A DNA stretch of 64,000 bases, taken from the NCBI RefSeq assembly GCF_029603165.1, contig NZ_JAQSVC010000002.1:310001-374000 (forward strand), given 5' to 3'. Position 1 is the first letter of the stretch, and the number at the start of each line of letters is the position of its first letter. A program made the position numbers and the translations under genes. The stretch is from Galbibacter pacificus. GTDB lineage: Bacteria > Bacteroidota > Bacteroidia > Flavobacteriales > Flavobacteriaceae. Below are positions 34,058 through 44,173 of the stretch, one piece after another. The notes under the pieces were generated by a model, which saw only the letters and a list, made by a program, of their open reading frames with translations, was not told the origin of the DNA and ran no database searches.

Positions 34058-35341
34058 ATGAACAAAATATACAATCCAACAAGAAGCCAATGGAACGAGG
34101 TTTTAAAAAGGCCTACACAGACCATTGAAGACATAGAGGCAACCGTGAGCGAGGTTTTTAACGAGGTAAGCCAGAAAGGCGATGAAGCTATCAAAAAATA
34201 TACAAGTCTTTTTGACGGGGTGGACCTAAAGAACAACAAGGTTTCTAATGCAGAAATTAAAGATGCCATAAAGCAAATCCCCTCAGAACTTAAAGAAGCC
34301 ATTAATACCGCAAAAAACAATATTGAAGCTTTTCATGCCGCCCAAAAAACAAACGGCATAAAGGTAGATACCGTAAATGGGGTTTCTTGTTGGCAGGAAA
34401 AGCGCCCAATAGAAAAAATTGGCCTTTACATCCCTGGCGGAACGGCACCTTTATTTTCCACGATTTTAATGTTGGCCATTCCTGCACAATTGGCCGGTTG
34501 CAAAGAGGTAGTATTGTGTACGCCGCCAAACAAGGAAGGGAAGGTAAACCCGGCCATTCTTTACACAGCTTCTCTGTGCGGGGTGGATAAAATTTATAAA
34601 ATAGGGGGGATACAAGCTATAGCCGCGATGACTTTCGGTACCGAAACTGTGCCAAAAGTTTATAAAATATTTGGCCCGGGGAACCAATTTGTTACCGTGG
34701 CCAAACAATTGGCAACACGCTACAATGTAGCCATAGACATGCCTGCGGGGCCTTCGGAGTTATTGGTGGTGGCCGATGAAACCGCAAATCCTTCATATGT
34801 AGCGTCCGATTTGTTGTCGCAGGCAGAGCACGGTATCGATAGCCAAGTGGTTATGGTATCCACTTCAAAGGAAATGATAGATTCCGTGGCCGACCAGATT
34901 GAGGAACAAATTAAGGGTTTACCGCGCAGGGAAATTGCAGAAAAAGCAATAGAAAATTCCCGGCTTATTTATGTCGATACCAAGGAAGATGCACTGGAAT
35001 TGATTAATGAATATGGCCCCGAGCATTTTATAATCACGGTAAGCAATGAAAATTTTTATGTAGACGGGATAGTAAATGCCGGATCGGTTTTTATTGGCGA
35101 CTATACGCCCGAAAGCGCCGGCGATTATGCGTCGGGAACCAATCATACGCTTCCTACAAACGGCTATGCCAAACAATACAGCGGTGTAAATTTGGATAGT
35201 TTTATGAAGAGCATGACATTTCAAAAAATAACAAAAGACGGAATAAAAAACATAGGGCCGGCCATAGAACTTATGGCAGAAGCCGAAGGCTTGCAGGCAC
35301 ATAAAAATGCAGTAACCATACGCTTGAAAGATTTAAAGTGA
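34058..35341 (+). CDS. hisD: Histidinol dehydrogenase
   Basis: Catalyses the last two oxidations, L-histidinol to L-histidine, with NAD and zinc. The 427-residue protein has the family landmarks GLYIPGGTAPLFST, GPGNQFVTVAKQ, MPAGPSELLVVADE, SQAEHGIDSQ (metal-site Gln/His) and NHTLPTNGYAKQYSGV. Length is normal. It is preceded by the tandem CGAACAA tract in place of a Shine-Dalgarno sequence. Second gene of the operon. Confidence 0.98.
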   Translation: MNKIYNPTRSQWNEVLKRPTQTIEDIEATVSEVFNEVSQKGDEAIKKYTSLFDGVDLKNNKVSNAEIKDAIKQIPSELKEAINTAKNNIEAFHAAQKTNGIKVDTVNGVSCWQEKRPIEKIGLYIPGGTAPLFSTILMLAIPAQLAGCKEVVLCTPPNKEGKVNPAILYTASLCGVDKIYKIGGIQAIAAMTFGTETVPKVYKIFGPGNQFVTVAKQLATRYNVAIDMPAGPSELLVVADETANPSYVASDLLSQAEHGIDSQVVMVSTSKEMIDSVADQIEEQIKGLPRREIAEKAIENSRLIYVDTKEDALELINEYGPEHFIITVSNENFYVDGIVNAGSVFIGDYTPESAGDYASGTNHTLPTNGYAKQYSGVNLDSFMKSMTFQKITKDGIKNIGPAIELMAEAEGLQAHKNAVTIRLKDLK

Positions 35342-35426
35342 GTTGTAGTTTGATGAAGAAATAGGGCTTCGCAAATATTTGAGTGAAGCATAAAAGCAAC
35401 AACAACGAGCAACAAACAACGAACAA

Positions 35427-36473
35427 ATGACAACAACATTCAATATAAATACTTTAGTTCGGGAGAACGTTAAAAAACTCAAGCCATATTCTTCTGCAAG
35501 GGACGAGTTTAAGGATTTCGACAAGGAGATGGTTTTTCTTGATGCCAACGAAAACCCTTTTAACAACGGCGTGAACCGTTATCCCGATCCGCAGCAGCGT
35601 TCCCTAAAACAAGCACTGGCTGGGCAAAAAAATGTTAAATCCAACCAGATTCTCCTTGGGAATGGAAGCGACGAAGTTTTAGACCTTATTTTCAGGGCTT
35701 TTTGCGAACCCAGGCAAGACAATATCATTACGCTTCCCCCAACATACGGTATGTACAAAGTATTGGCCGAAACCAATGATATTGAAAACAAGGAAGTACT
35801 TCTAACCAAAAGTTTTGAGCCCGATGTAAAGAAAATTATAAGCGTTGCCGATAAAAACAGCAAGCTCCTATTTTTGTGTTCGCCCAACAACCCAACGGGG
35901 AATGCTTTTAATGCTGAGAAAATAGAAGAGCTGTTGCAAAATTTCCCGGGGATTGTAGTTATAGATGAAGCGTATATCGATTTTTCAAACAAAGAAAGTT
36001 GGTTAAGCCGTTTGCCGGATTATCCTAATTTAATCGTTACGCAAACCTTGTCAAAAGCATACGGAATGGCGGGTATCCGTCTGGGAATTTGTTTTGCTTC
36101 TGAAGAAATCATACATGTACTCAATAAAATAAAACCACCGTACAATGTAAATCAGTTAACACAGCAAAAGGCACTTTCAAGAGTTTTAGATATTACATCA
36201 GTAAAAAATGAAATAATCTCAATTTTAGAGGAAAAGGATAGTTTATCTAAAGTTTTAGATAAAGTGTATTTTGTTGAAAAAATATATTCGTCCGATGCCA
36301 ATTTTGTGCTTGTAAAAGTAGACGATGCCAATTTGCGGTACCGTCAATTATTAAAAAAAGGTGTTGTGGTGCGAAACAGGAGCACACAACCTTTATGTAA
36401 AAATACATTGCGTTTCACCATTGGAACGCCCGCCGAAAACAAACAGCTAATTAAAGTTTTAAAAGAATTATAA
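35427..36473 (+). CDS. hisC: Histidinol-phosphate aminotransferase
   Basis: PLP enzyme converting imidazole acetol phosphate and glutamate to histidinol phosphate. 348 residues; the motifs are DANENPF near the N-terminus, GNGSDEVLDLI, SPNNPTGN, the DEAYIDF cofactor-binding segment and the Schiff-base Lys in TLSKAYGMAGIRLG. It begins directly after an A/C-rich tract and its stop is immediately followed by the hisB ATG (36474), suggesting coupled translation. Confidence 0.97.
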   Translation: MTTTFNINTLVRENVKKLKPYSSARDEFKDFDKEMVFLDANENPFNNGVNRYPDPQQRSLKQALAGQKNVKSNQILLGNGSDEVLDLIFRAFCEPRQDNIITLPPTYGMYKVLAETNDIENKEVLLTKSFEPDVKKIISVADKNSKLLFLCSPNNPTGNAFNAEKIEELLQNFPGIVVIDEAYIDFSNKESWLSRLPDYPNLIVTQTLSKAYGMAGIRLGICFASEEIIHVLNKIKPPYNVNQLTQQKALSRVLDITSVKNEIISILEEKDSLSKVLDKVYFVEKIYSSDANFVLVKVDDANLRYRQLLKKGVVVRNRSTQPLCKNTLRFTIGTPAENKQLIKVLKEL

Positions 36474-37610
36474 ATGAAAAAGAAAGTACTTTTTATAGAT
36501 AGGGACGGGACTTTAATAAAAGAGCCCGCCGATGAACAAATAGATGCTTTTGATAAATTGGACTTTTACCCAAAAGCATTGGCATACATGCCTAAAATTG
36601 CCGCGGAACTCGATTACGAACTGGTTATGGTTACCAATCAAGACGGTTTGGGAACGAATGCCTTTCCCGAAGATACTTTTTGGCCTGTGCATAATTTTAT
36701 CATGAAAACTTTTGAAAATGAAGAAGTTGTCTTCAAAGATGTTGTTATCGACAGAACCTTTGCCAAAGACAATGCACCCACAAGAAAACCAAATACGGGG
36801 TTGTTAACCAAGTATTTTTCAAGTGAATACGATTTGCAAAATTCCTTTGTAATAGGCGATAGGCTTACTGATATTGAGCTTGCTAAAAATTTGGGCGCAA
36901 AGGGCATCTTCATTAACAATCAAAGTTATCTTGGAGCAGAGGAGATTTCAGTAAAACGAGATGAATTAGATAGTTACATTGCTTTGGAAACAGATTGCTG
37001 GAAAGCAATTTATAGCTTTTTAAAGCTGGAAAATAGGGTGGCCGAAATATCCCGAAAGACCAACGAAACCGATATTTACATCAAATTAAATCTCGATGGG
37101 ACCGGAAAAAGTGAAATTGATACCGGAATTGCTTTTTTCGACCATATGTTGGACCAAATTTCCCGTCACGGGCAAATGGACTTGACCATAAGCGTAAAAG
37201 GCGATCTGGAAGTAGACGAGCATCATACCATTGAAGATACGGCCATTGCCCTGGGCGAAGTTTTTAGCATGGCACTTGGCGATAAACTCGGGATCGAACG
37301 TTATGGTTTTTGTTTGCCAATGGACGATTGCCTGGCGCAAGTGGCAATAGATTTTGGGGGAAGAAATTGGCTGGTTTGGGACGCAAGCTTTAAAAGGGAG
37401 CTAATTGGGAAAATGCCTACCGAAATGTTTTTTCACTTTTTTAAGTCGTTTACCGATGGGGCAAAAGCAAACCTGAACGTAAAGGTGGAAGGTGAAAATG
37501 AGCATCATAAAATAGAGGCGATTTTTAAGGCTTTTGCAAAAGCAATTAAAGCTGCCGTAAAAAGGGATACCGAAAAAATGATTTTGCCATCAACTAAAGG
37601 AATACTTTAG
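36474..37610 (+). CDS. hisB: Bifunctional histidinol-phosphatase / imidazoleglycerol-phosphate dehydratase
   Basis: A two-domain fusion of 378 residues. The N-terminal HAD phosphatase (about 1-170) has [11 protein letters not shown] with the nucleophile Asp, and [19 protein letters not shown]. The C-terminal dehydratase (about 185-378) has the manganese-binding [15 protein letters not shown] and [11 protein letters not shown] repeats and [13 protein letters not shown]. It thus supplies both the sixth and the eighth steps. The fusion is the enterobacterial-type arrangement shared with Bacteroidota. It directly abuts hisC. Confidence 0.97.
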   Translation: MKKKVLFIDRDGTLIKEPADEQIDAFDKLDFYPKALAYMPKIAAELDYELVMVTNQDGLGTNAFPEDTFWPVHNFIMKTFENEEVVFKDVVIDRTFAKDNAPTRKPNTGLLTKYFSSEYDLQNSFVIGDRLTDIELAKNLGAKGIFINNQSYLGAEEISVKRDELDSYIALETDCWKAIYSFLKLENRVAEISRKTNETDIYIKLNLDGTGKSEIDTGIAFFDHMLDQISRHGQMDLTISVKGDLEVDEHHTIEDTAIALGEVFSMALGDKLGIERYGFCLPMDDCLAQVAIDFGGRNWLVWDASFKRELIGKMPTEMFFHFFKSFTDGAKANLNVKVEGENEHHKIEAIFKAFAKAIKAAVKRDTEKMILPSTKGIL

Positions 37611-37739
37611 GTAATTTACATAATTCAATGGTAATAAATGTATTAATAAATAAATTAGAAAATAATCGTATAGCTAAAATTGATGAATTTTACGGTTAAA
37701 ATTCTTTTGTTTGCTCTTTTAACTTCAAACTTTTAAACA

Positions 37740-38333
37740 ATGAACATAACTATAATAGATTACGGAGCAGGTAACATACAGAGTATTAAATTCGCATTTG
37801 AACGAATTGGAATAACGGCTGTTTTGTCTGATGAAGCCGAAACAATTTTAAGAGCAGACAGGGTAATTTTTCCGGGTGTTGGGGAAGCCAGCAGTGCCAT
37901 GCAAAAATTAAAAAGCACAAAATTAGACAGCATCATTCCAACATTAAAACAACCGGTATTGGGGATATGCTTGGGTATGCAACTTATGTGTAAATCATCA
38001 GAAGAAGGAAACACAAAAGGATTGGGGATTTTTGATGTAGACGTGGTAAAATTCAGCAATCAAGTAAAGGTACCTCAAATTGGGTGGAATCAAATAACCG
38101 ATTTAAAATCCCGACTTTTTCAAGACATCGCGGAAAACGAATACATGTATTTGGTGCATAGTTTTTATGCGCCTTTATGCAACGAAACCGCAGCTTTGTC
38201 CAATTATGGACTCGATTATTCATCAGCCTTGCAAAAAGACAATTTTTATGGGGTACAATTTCACCCGGAAAAGAGTAGCAAAGCCGGGCAACGTATTTTG
38301 GAAAACTTTTTAAAGTTAGATGTTAAAAGTTAA
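37740..38333 (+). CDS. hisH: Imidazole glycerol phosphate synthase, glutamine amidotransferase subunit
   Basis: Supplies ammonia from glutamine to HisF. 197 residues with the class I triad: Cys77 in GICLGMQLM, and His175 and Glu177 in QFHPEKS. IIDYGAGNIQSI at the N-terminus is typical. A 129-base AT-rich spacer separates it from hisB and a longer one from hisA. Confidence 0.96.
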   Translation: MNITIIDYGAGNIQSIKFAFERIGITAVLSDEAETILRADRVIFPGVGEASSAMQKLKSTKLDSIIPTLKQPVLGICLGMQLMCKSSEEGNTKGLGIFDVDVVKFSNQVKVPQIGWNQITDLKSRLFQDIAENEYMYLVHSFYAPLCNETAALSNYGLDYSSALQKDNFYGVQFHPEKSSKAGQRILENFLKLDVKS

Positions 38334-38527
38334 ATGGGAAAAGTAGAATTTATATAAAATCAATTGTTAGATAGAACTTAACAATTTACCCTTTTGATGG
38401 AAATTTCTGCTTTAAGATACCAAAATCAAGGGAGTACAGAATTATTGATAATATTCATTGAAACACAAAAAAAGAACCAAAAAGATAGACTTTTAACTTT
38501 GAATATCTAATATTTAACATAAATAAA
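38334..38527 (+). other. hisH-hisA spacer
   Basis: 194 AT-rich bases. A 37-codon ATG-initiated frame (38397-38510) is present but has no recognisable features and probably is not a gene. No terminator or promoter was seen, so the operon is expected to be read through. Confidence 0.45.
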
Positions 38528-39253
38528 ATGAGAATCATCCCCGCAATAGATATTATTGAAGGTAAATGTGTGCGACTTTCCAAAGGAGATTACAGCACCA
38601 AAAAAGTATACAACGAACATCCGCTGGAAGTAGCCAAGGAATTTGAGGCACACGGCATCCGGCATTTGCATTTGGTAGACTTGGATGGCGCCAAAAGCAA
38701 GCATATTGTAAATTATAAGGTTTTGGAGAGCATTGCTTCTAAGACAGGTTTGAAGATAGATTTTGGCGGCGGACTCAAATCGGATGAAGATTTGCGCATA
38801 GCTTTTGAAAGTGGTGCCAGTCAGATTACCGGAGGGAGCATTGCCGTGAAGGATCCAGAAATTTTTGAGCGTTGGATTGAAAAATTCGGGAACGAAAAAA
38901 TTATTTTGGGCGCAGATGCCGACAATGAAAAAATAGCCGTTTCCGGTTGGCAAGAGGCATCAAAAGAAGAACTGCTTCCATTTATTCAAAAATACCTTCA
39001 AAAGGGAATTGAATATGTAATTTGCACCGATATCAGCAAGGATGGTATGCTGCAAGGCCCATCGTTTGAGCTTTATAAAAAAATAATAAATACTTCTGAA
39101 GGCATAAAATTAATAGCTTCCGGAGGGATTTCAACTTTTGACGAATTGCCCAAATTGGCAGAAATCGGTTGTGAAGGGACAATTATTGGAAAAGCCATTT
39201 ATGAAGGAAGAATAAGCCTAAAACAATTAGAAAATTATATTTTAGATAGTTAA
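38528..39253 (+). CDS. hisA: Phosphoribosylformimino-AICAR phosphate isomerase
   Basis: A TIM-barrel sugar isomerase (ProFAR to PRFAR), 241 residues. The catalytic Asp8 is in IIPAIDII and the second catalytic Asp lies in ILGADAD (130-132). The phosphate-binding loops DFGGGLKS and IASGGIS are present. It is an internal duplication relative of hisF, which follows after a repeat-containing spacer. Confidence 0.97.
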   Translation: MRIIPAIDIIEGKCVRLSKGDYSTKKVYNEHPLEVAKEFEAHGIRHLHLVDLDGAKSKHIVNYKVLESIASKTGLKIDFGGGLKSDEDLRIAFESGASQITGGSIAVKDPEIFERWIEKFGNEKIILGADADNEKIAVSGWQEASKEELLPFIQKYLQKGIEYVICTDISKDGMLQGPSFELYKKIINTSEGIKLIASGGISTFDELPKLAEIGCEGTIIGKAIYEGRISLKQLENYILDS

Positions 39254-39254
39254 G

Positions 39255-39517
39255 GTTAGGGAAAAGGGATTGGGGAATAGTTATTTGTTAATGGTTAATT
39301 GTTGTTAACGATATTTTGAAACCAGAAACCTTGAATAGTTAATGATTATTAGTGAAAAGGGAGAAGTGAAAAGGGAATGGTTATTTGTTAATGGTTAATT
39401 GTTGTTAGCGATACCTGAAACCTGGAATCTTTGAACCTCTGGACCCTCAACTCTCAACAACATAGCTACGTAACATCATAACAACATAGCAGCGTAACAA
39501 TGTAACAACAAAAAAAA
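39255..39517 (+). repeat. Intergenic repeat module, copy A (before hisF)
   Basis: The core GTTATTTGTTAATGGTTAAT occurs twice here (39280 and 39380). It is followed by a GAAACCAGAAACC block, a CTCAACTCTCAACAA block, and an A/C-rich tail of the type CATAGC(A/T)ACGTAACATCATAACAAC that runs to the hisF ATG. The same blocks, in the same order, appear in copies B and C. Confidence 0.8.
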
Positions 39518-40273
39518 ATGCTTACAAAAAGAATTATACCTTGCCTGGATATTAAAAATGGTCGTACTGTAAAGGGCGTAAATTTTGTAGCCCTTCGTGA
39601 TGCGGGCAACCCTGTGGAATTGGCAAAGCTATATGCCGAAAATGGGGCCGACGAACTTGTTTTTTTAGATATTTCGGCTACCGAAGAACGAAGAAAAACC
39701 TTGGCCGATTTGGTGCTTCGCGTGGCAAAAAACGTGAACATTCCCTTTACGGTAGGCGGTGGCATATCGTCTATAGAAGACGTGGACACCCTGCTTAAAT
39801 GTGGTGCCGATAAAGTTTCGGTAAATTCATCGGTGGTTAAAAATCCGCAATTAATAAACAGTTTATCCGCAAAATTTGGAAGTCAGTGTATCGTGGTGGC
39901 CATTGATGCCAAACAGGTCAACGGGAAATGGAAAGTACATTTGGTAGGAGGCAAGGTACCAACAGATATAGACTTGTTTGAATGGGCAAAAGAAGTGGAA
40001 TTGCGCGGAGCCGGGGAAATATTATTTACGTCCATGGACAACGACGGAACAAAAGACGGTTTTGCAAATGAAGCCCTTGCAAAACTTTCCACCGAATTAA
40101 ACATCCCGATTATTGCTTCTGGCGGAGCGGGGAACACACAGCATTTCACTGATGCATTTTTAAAAGGAAAAGCTGACGCGGCCTTGGCGGCAAGTGTTTT
40201 TCATTTTAAGGAAATAGAAATAAACGATTTAAAAGAAGAACTAAAGAAAAATGGAATCCCAGTTCGGTTATAA
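39518..40273 (+). CDS. hisF: Imidazole glycerol phosphate synthase, cyclase subunit
   Basis: A TIM-barrel cyclase forming IGP and AICAR with HisH-derived ammonia. 251 residues; catalytic Asp11 ([14 protein letters not shown]) and Asp130 (VVAIDAK) are both in the expected positions. FTVGGGISS and IASGGAGN are the phosphate loops. It starts nine bases after the A/C-rich tail of the repeat module. Confidence 0.98.
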   Translation: MLTKRIIPCLDIKNGRTVKGVNFVALRDAGNPVELAKLYAENGADELVFLDISATEERRKTLADLVLRVAKNVNIPFTVGGGISSIEDVDTLLKCGADKVSVNSSVVKNPQLINSLSAKFGSQCIVVAIDAKQVNGKWKVHLVGGKVPTDIDLFEWAKEVELRGAGEILFTSMDNDGTKDGFANEALAKLSTELNIPIIASGGAGNTQHFTDAFLKGKADAALAASVFHFKEIEINDLKEELKKNGIPVRL

Positions 40274-40305
40274 TGCTTTTGGTTGATTAAATGTTAGATA
40301 GTGAT

Positions 40306-40484
40306 TGAGAAAAGGGATTAGTTATTTGTTAATGGTTAATTGTTGTTAACAATATTTTGAAACCAGAAACCAGAAACCAGAAACCTTGAACCTTGAATCT
40401 TTGGACCCTTAACTCTCAACTCTCAACAACATAGCAACGTAACATCATAACAGCATAGCAACATAACAGCGTAACAACGAAAAA
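40306..40484 (+). repeat. Intergenic repeat module, copy B (before hisIE)
   Basis: Carries the GTTATTTGTTAATGGTTAAT core at 40321, three tandem CCAGAAA units around 40371-40385, a CTTAACTCTCAACTCTCAAC block and a CATAGCAACGTAACATCATAACAG tail (given in part) ending at hisI. The order matches copy A. Confidence 0.8.
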
Positions 40485-40485
40485 T

Positions 40486-41088
40486 ATGAAAACAAACATA
40501 GATTTTAACAAAAACAAAGACGGGTTGGTTCCGGCCATTATTCAAGATCAAAACACCAAAAAGGTATTGATGCTTGGGTATATGAACGAAGAAGCCTATA
40601 AAAAAACGGTGGAAACTCAAAAAGTAACATTTTACAGCCGCACCAAACAACGTTTATGGACAAAAGGCGAGGAGAGTGGTAATTTTTTAAATTTAAAGGA
40701 TCTAAAAATAGATTGCGATAACGATACGCTTTTAATCTATGTACAACCCGTTGGCCCTGTTTGCCATAAAGGAACAGATACTTGTTGGGCAGAAAAGAAC
40801 CAAGCCGATTTTGGTTTTCTTTCAACGTTGGAAAATATAATTTCCAACAGAAAAGAAAATCGGGAAGACGAAAAAAGTTATGTGGCGTCGCTTTTTAGAA
40901 AAGGAATTAACAAAATAGCACAAAAAGTAGGCGAAGAAGCCGTGGAAACCGTAATTGAAGCCAAAGATGATAATGCAGAACTGTTTTTAAATGAAAGCGC
41001 CGATTTATTGTTTCATTACCTTATTTTATTACAGGCAAAAGGATATACATTGAAAGATATTGTTAAGGTTTTGGAAAGCAGGCATTAG
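40486..41088 (+). CDS. hisIE: Bifunctional phosphoribosyl-AMP cyclohydrolase / phosphoribosyl-ATP pyrophosphatase
   Basis: A fusion of HisI (about 1-105) and HisE (about 110-200) performing steps two and three. HisI motifs are VLMLGYMNEEAY, KVTFYSRTKQRLWTKGEESGN, and the metal-binding DCDNDTLLIYVQPVGPVCH and CHKGTDTCW. HisE has RKENREDEKSYVASLF and KVGEEAVETVIEAKD (given in parts). Last gene of the operon; corA follows after 44 bases with no clear terminator. Confidence 0.97.
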   Translation: MKTNIDFNKNKDGLVPAIIQDQNTKKVLMLGYMNEEAYKKTVETQKVTFYSRTKQRLWTKGEESGNFLNLKDLKIDCDNDTLLIYVQPVGPVCHKGTDTCWAEKNQADFGFLSTLENIISNRKENREDEKSYVASLFRKGINKIAQKVGEEAVETVIEAKDDNAELFLNESADLLFHYLILLQAKGYTLKDIVKVLESRH

Positions 41089-41132
41089 GATTTTTTATAT
41101 TTTTAAGGACACCGAGATATAAAACCGCTTGT

Positions 41133-42224
41133 ATGAAAAATAAAAAAATCAATCTTAAAAGGGTTATCAAAAAGCCATTTAAAACTCAACAGAAAGTTGG
41201 AAAAGCCCCAGGAACCGTTACATATTTGGGTTTACGTGAAGATGGAGAGAATAAAATTTCGGTTACCGATTATTCAGGGGATTTTTACGAGACCAAAGTT
41301 TTGGAAAATGTTGAAGAAACATTCAAGTTTAGGGATACCGAAGCCATTTCATGGATAAATGTACAGGGGCTCAGCAATGTTGAAGATATAGAAAAGCTCG
41401 GCAAATATTACAATATCAATCCGTTGGTACTGGAAGACTTGGTAAATACCAACCAGCGGCCTAAGATTGATGAATATGAAGATTATATATTTTGTGTTCT
41501 TAAAATGCTGTACCTCGACAAAGAGGGGCAGTTAGTAGTGGAACATATGGCTCTTATTCTTTGCGAACATGCCGTGTTATTGTTCCAAGAAATAGAAGCC
41601 GATGTTTTTGATGGCGTAAGAGAGCGATTGGCCAATAAATTTGGGAGGATCCGCAATAGGGGAGCCGATTATCTGTTTTTTGCGCTAATAGATTCTATTA
41701 TCGATCAATATTTTATTGTGTTGGAGCATTTAACAGATAAAATAGAATTACTGGAAGAAAAAGTATACAACAGCCCCGAACAGGATGTGGCCAATAGCAT
41801 TCAGCAAATAAGAAAGGAAGTTTTGGGGATACGGAAAAACATATTTCCAGTCAAGGAAATCGCAAGTAGGTTGGTAAAAACCGAACACCGGTTGATTAAA
41901 GAAGACACCAAACTCTTTTTAGGCGATGTACTCGACCATAGCATTCAAATTCATGAAACCATAGAAATGCTCCGGGAAATGAGCATGAGCCTTATGGAAA
42001 TGTACATGAGCAACGTAAGCAATAAAATGAACGAAGTAATGAAGGTACTTACCATAATGGCCAGTATTTTTATTCCACTAACGTTTATTGCGGGAATTTA
42101 TGGGATGAATTTTGAATATATGCCCGAGCTGCATCATAGAAATGCCTATTTTATTGTTTTGGGGATTATGTTTTTAATTATAATTATTATGCTTATTTAT
42201 TTTAAAAGAAAAAAATGGCTATAA
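41133..42224 (+). CDS. corA: CorA-family magnesium/cobalt transporter
   Basis: 363 residues. A long cytoplasmic N-terminal domain is followed by a helix and two C-terminal transmembrane helices. The pore signature GMN is in GIYGMNFEYMPELHHRN, followed by the last helix and a basic tail (YFKRKKWL). It mediates Mg2+ or Co2+ uptake as a pentamer. It may be read through from the his operon but has no functional link to it. Confidence 0.95.
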   Translation: MKNKKINLKRVIKKPFKTQQKVGKAPGTVTYLGLREDGENKISVTDYSGDFYETKVLENVEETFKFRDTEAISWINVQGLSNVEDIEKLGKYYNINPLVLEDLVNTNQRPKIDEYEDYIFCVLKMLYLDKEGQLVVEHMALILCEHAVLLFQEIEADVFDGVRERLANKFGRIRNRGADYLFFALIDSIIDQYFIVLEHLTDKIELLEEKVYNSPEQDVANSIQQIRKEVLGIRKNIFPVKEIASRLVKTEHRLIKEDTKLFLGDVLDHSIQIHETIEMLREMSMSLMEMYMSNVSNKMNEVMKVLTIMASIFIPLTFIAGIYGMNFEYMPELHHRNAYFIVLGIMFLIIIIMLIYFKRKKWL

Positions 42225-42292
42225 ATTTTTTAAATGAATTTAGCTCTTGAACTGCAAAATAGAATATCAACCAACCTGAGAATAAAAATCAA

Positions 42293-43813
42293 ATGAGAAA
42301 AATTGTATGTGCGTTAGTAATCTTGATAGGATTTATAAGTTGTAAAAATGAAAAATCTTCCACTTCAGCAGAAAAACAAAAAACCAATACGGTTCCCAAT
42401 ATTGTAATCATTAATTTTGACGACCTTGGTTATGGAGATGTAAGTTTTAACGGTTCCAAAACCATACAAACCCCCAATATGGACTCGTTGGCACTAAACG
42501 GGGTACGGTTTACCAATGCCTATGCCGCTTCTGCCACATGCACCCCGAGCAGGTATTCCCTGCTAACGGGAATTTACCCTTGGAGAAAGGAAAAAGCAAA
42601 AATTTTACCGGGAAACGCGCCGTTGTTAATAGATACCAGTCGTGTTACATTGCCAAAAATGTTACAAAATTCGGGGTATACAACAGGCATTGTAGGAAAA
42701 TGGCATTTAGGGCTTGGTAGCGGAGACATTAATTGGAATGCACAAATACAGCCCGGGCCGAATGAAGTAGGTTTTGACTATTCGTACATTTTAGCGGCCA
42801 CCCAAGACAGGGTACCTACCGTGTATATTAAAAACGGCTATGTGGTCGGGTTGGATAAAAACGATCCTATTGAGGTGAATTATAAAGAAAATTTTGAGGG
42901 AGAACCTACAGCGCTCAGCAATCCTGAAATGCTTAAAATGAAGTGGGAACACGGACATAATAATAGCATTGTAAACGGAATTCCAAGAATTGGCTTTATG
43001 AAGGGAGGCGATACCGCTAAGTGGAACGATGAAGAAATGGCCAATGTTTTTTTAAAAGAAGCTCAAAATTATGTAAAAACTAATAAAAAGAAACCCTTTT
43101 TCTTGTATTATGCCCTGCAACAACCGCATGTGCCACGAACACCAAACCCAAAATTTGTGGGCACTTCTGGAATGGGGCCAAGGGGAGATGTAATTAAGGA
43201 AGCCGATTGGTGCATAGGCGAATTTATTAAAACGTTGAAAGAAGAAGGAGTGTTGGAAAATACATTGATAGTACTTACGAGTGATAACGGACCAGTTTTA
43301 AACGATGGTTATTATGATGATGCTGTAGAAAAAGTAGGCAACCATAAACCGTGGGGCGATTTTCGAGGCGGAAAATATAGTATGTACGAAGCTGGAACAC
43401 GGGTTCCTTTTTTTACCTATTGGAAAGGGAAAATTAAACCGGGCGTATCCAATGCCTTGTTTTGTCAAACAGATTTGTTTTCTTCTTTGGCACAATTGGT
43501 AAAAAGTAACGAAAAAGCGAAAGATAGTGAAGCATTGTTGCCTGTTTTAATGGGAGAAAGCACACACGGAAGGGAGCAGTTGACGCTTCAGGGGTCTTTG
43601 GGGACATTTTTTAGAAAAGGGGATTGGGCAATGATTCCACCGTCAAAAGGACCTAAACTTTTTAAAAATGTCAATATCGAGTCGGGAGCTTCAGACAAAT
43701 ATCAATTGTATAATTTAAAAGAAGATATTGGGGAACAAAATAACTTGTCAGAAAAATATCCTGATAAATTAGAAGAACTAAAGAAGGAATATCAAAATAG
43801 CCTAGCGGAATAA
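42293..43813 (+). CDS. Sulfatase lipoprotein (type I, formylglycine-dependent)
   Basis: Hydrolyses sulfate esters, probably of algal or host polysaccharides. The 506-residue protein begins with a lipoprotein signal (VILIGFISC, Cys17). Metal ligands Asp43 and Asp44 are in NFDDLGYGD. The modification motif CTPSR (83-87) carries Cys83, which must be converted to formylglycine, followed by the typical LTGIYPWR. GKWHLGLG and TSDNGPVLNDG complete the active site. No sulfatase-maturing enzyme is in the window. It is isolated from any carbohydrate-utilisation locus. Confidence 0.93.
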   Translation: MRKIVCALVILIGFISCKNEKSSTSAEKQKTNTVPNIVIINFDDLGYGDVSFNGSKTIQTPNMDSLALNGVRFTNAYAASATCTPSRYSLLTGIYPWRKEKAKILPGNAPLLIDTSRVTLPKMLQNSGYTTGIVGKWHLGLGSGDINWNAQIQPGPNEVGFDYSYILAATQDRVPTVYIKNGYVVGLDKNDPIEVNYKENFEGEPTALSNPEMLKMKWEHGHNNSIVNGIPRIGFMKGGDTAKWNDEEMANVFLKEAQNYVKTNKKKPFFLYYALQQPHVPRTPNPKFVGTSGMGPRGDVIKEADWCIGEFIKTLKEEGVLENTLIVLTSDNGPVLNDGYYDDAVEKVGNHKPWGDFRGGKYSMYEAGTRVPFFTYWKGKIKPGVSNALFCQTDLFSSLAQLVKSNEKAKDSEALLPVLMGESTHGREQLTLQGSLGTFFRKGDWAMIPPSKGPKLFKNVNIESGASDKYQLYNLKEDIGEQNNLSEKYPDKLEELKKEYQNSLAE

Positions 43814-43839
43814 GCAGATAGAGATTGAGTATGTTTATA

Positions 43840-44150
43840 GTTGACTGTTGTTTGTTAATGAGTGAAAAAGTTATTTGTTAATGGTTAATTGTTAGGATGC
43901 TTAAATCTATTCTGGACCTTTGCAACTTTGAATCTTTGCAACATTGAACCTCTGAACTCTGAACTCTCAACAATATAGTATCATAGCAACATAACAGCAT
44001 AACAACCTCAAACTTGAAACTTAAAGTTTGAAACTTTAAAAAGTGATAAGTGAAAAGGGATTGGGGAATAGTTAATTGTTAGATACTTGAAGCTACTCTG
44101 GACCTTTGCAACTTTGAACCTCTGGACTCTCAACTCTCAACTTAAAAATG
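43840..44150 (+). repeat. Intergenic repeat module, copy C (after the sulfatase gene)
   Basis: Fills most of the 360-base gap between convergent genes. It holds the core (43870), the CTCAAC block, an ATAGCAACATAACAGCATAACAAC-like tail (given in part: ATAGCAACATAACAGCATAA), then a second, shorter round. A 22-base segment starting TCTGGACCTTTGCAACTTTG is exactly duplicated at 43911 and 44097. No gene and no clear terminator is seen. Confidence 0.78.
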
Positions 44151-44173
44151 TTTGTTTAGAGGCGATACAATCG

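Noticed and set aside
38397-38510. 37-codon ORF in the hisH-hisA spacer
   Set aside because: Composition is that of AT-rich spacer, with no ribosome-entry context or recognisable motif. It was kept only as a note on the spacer.
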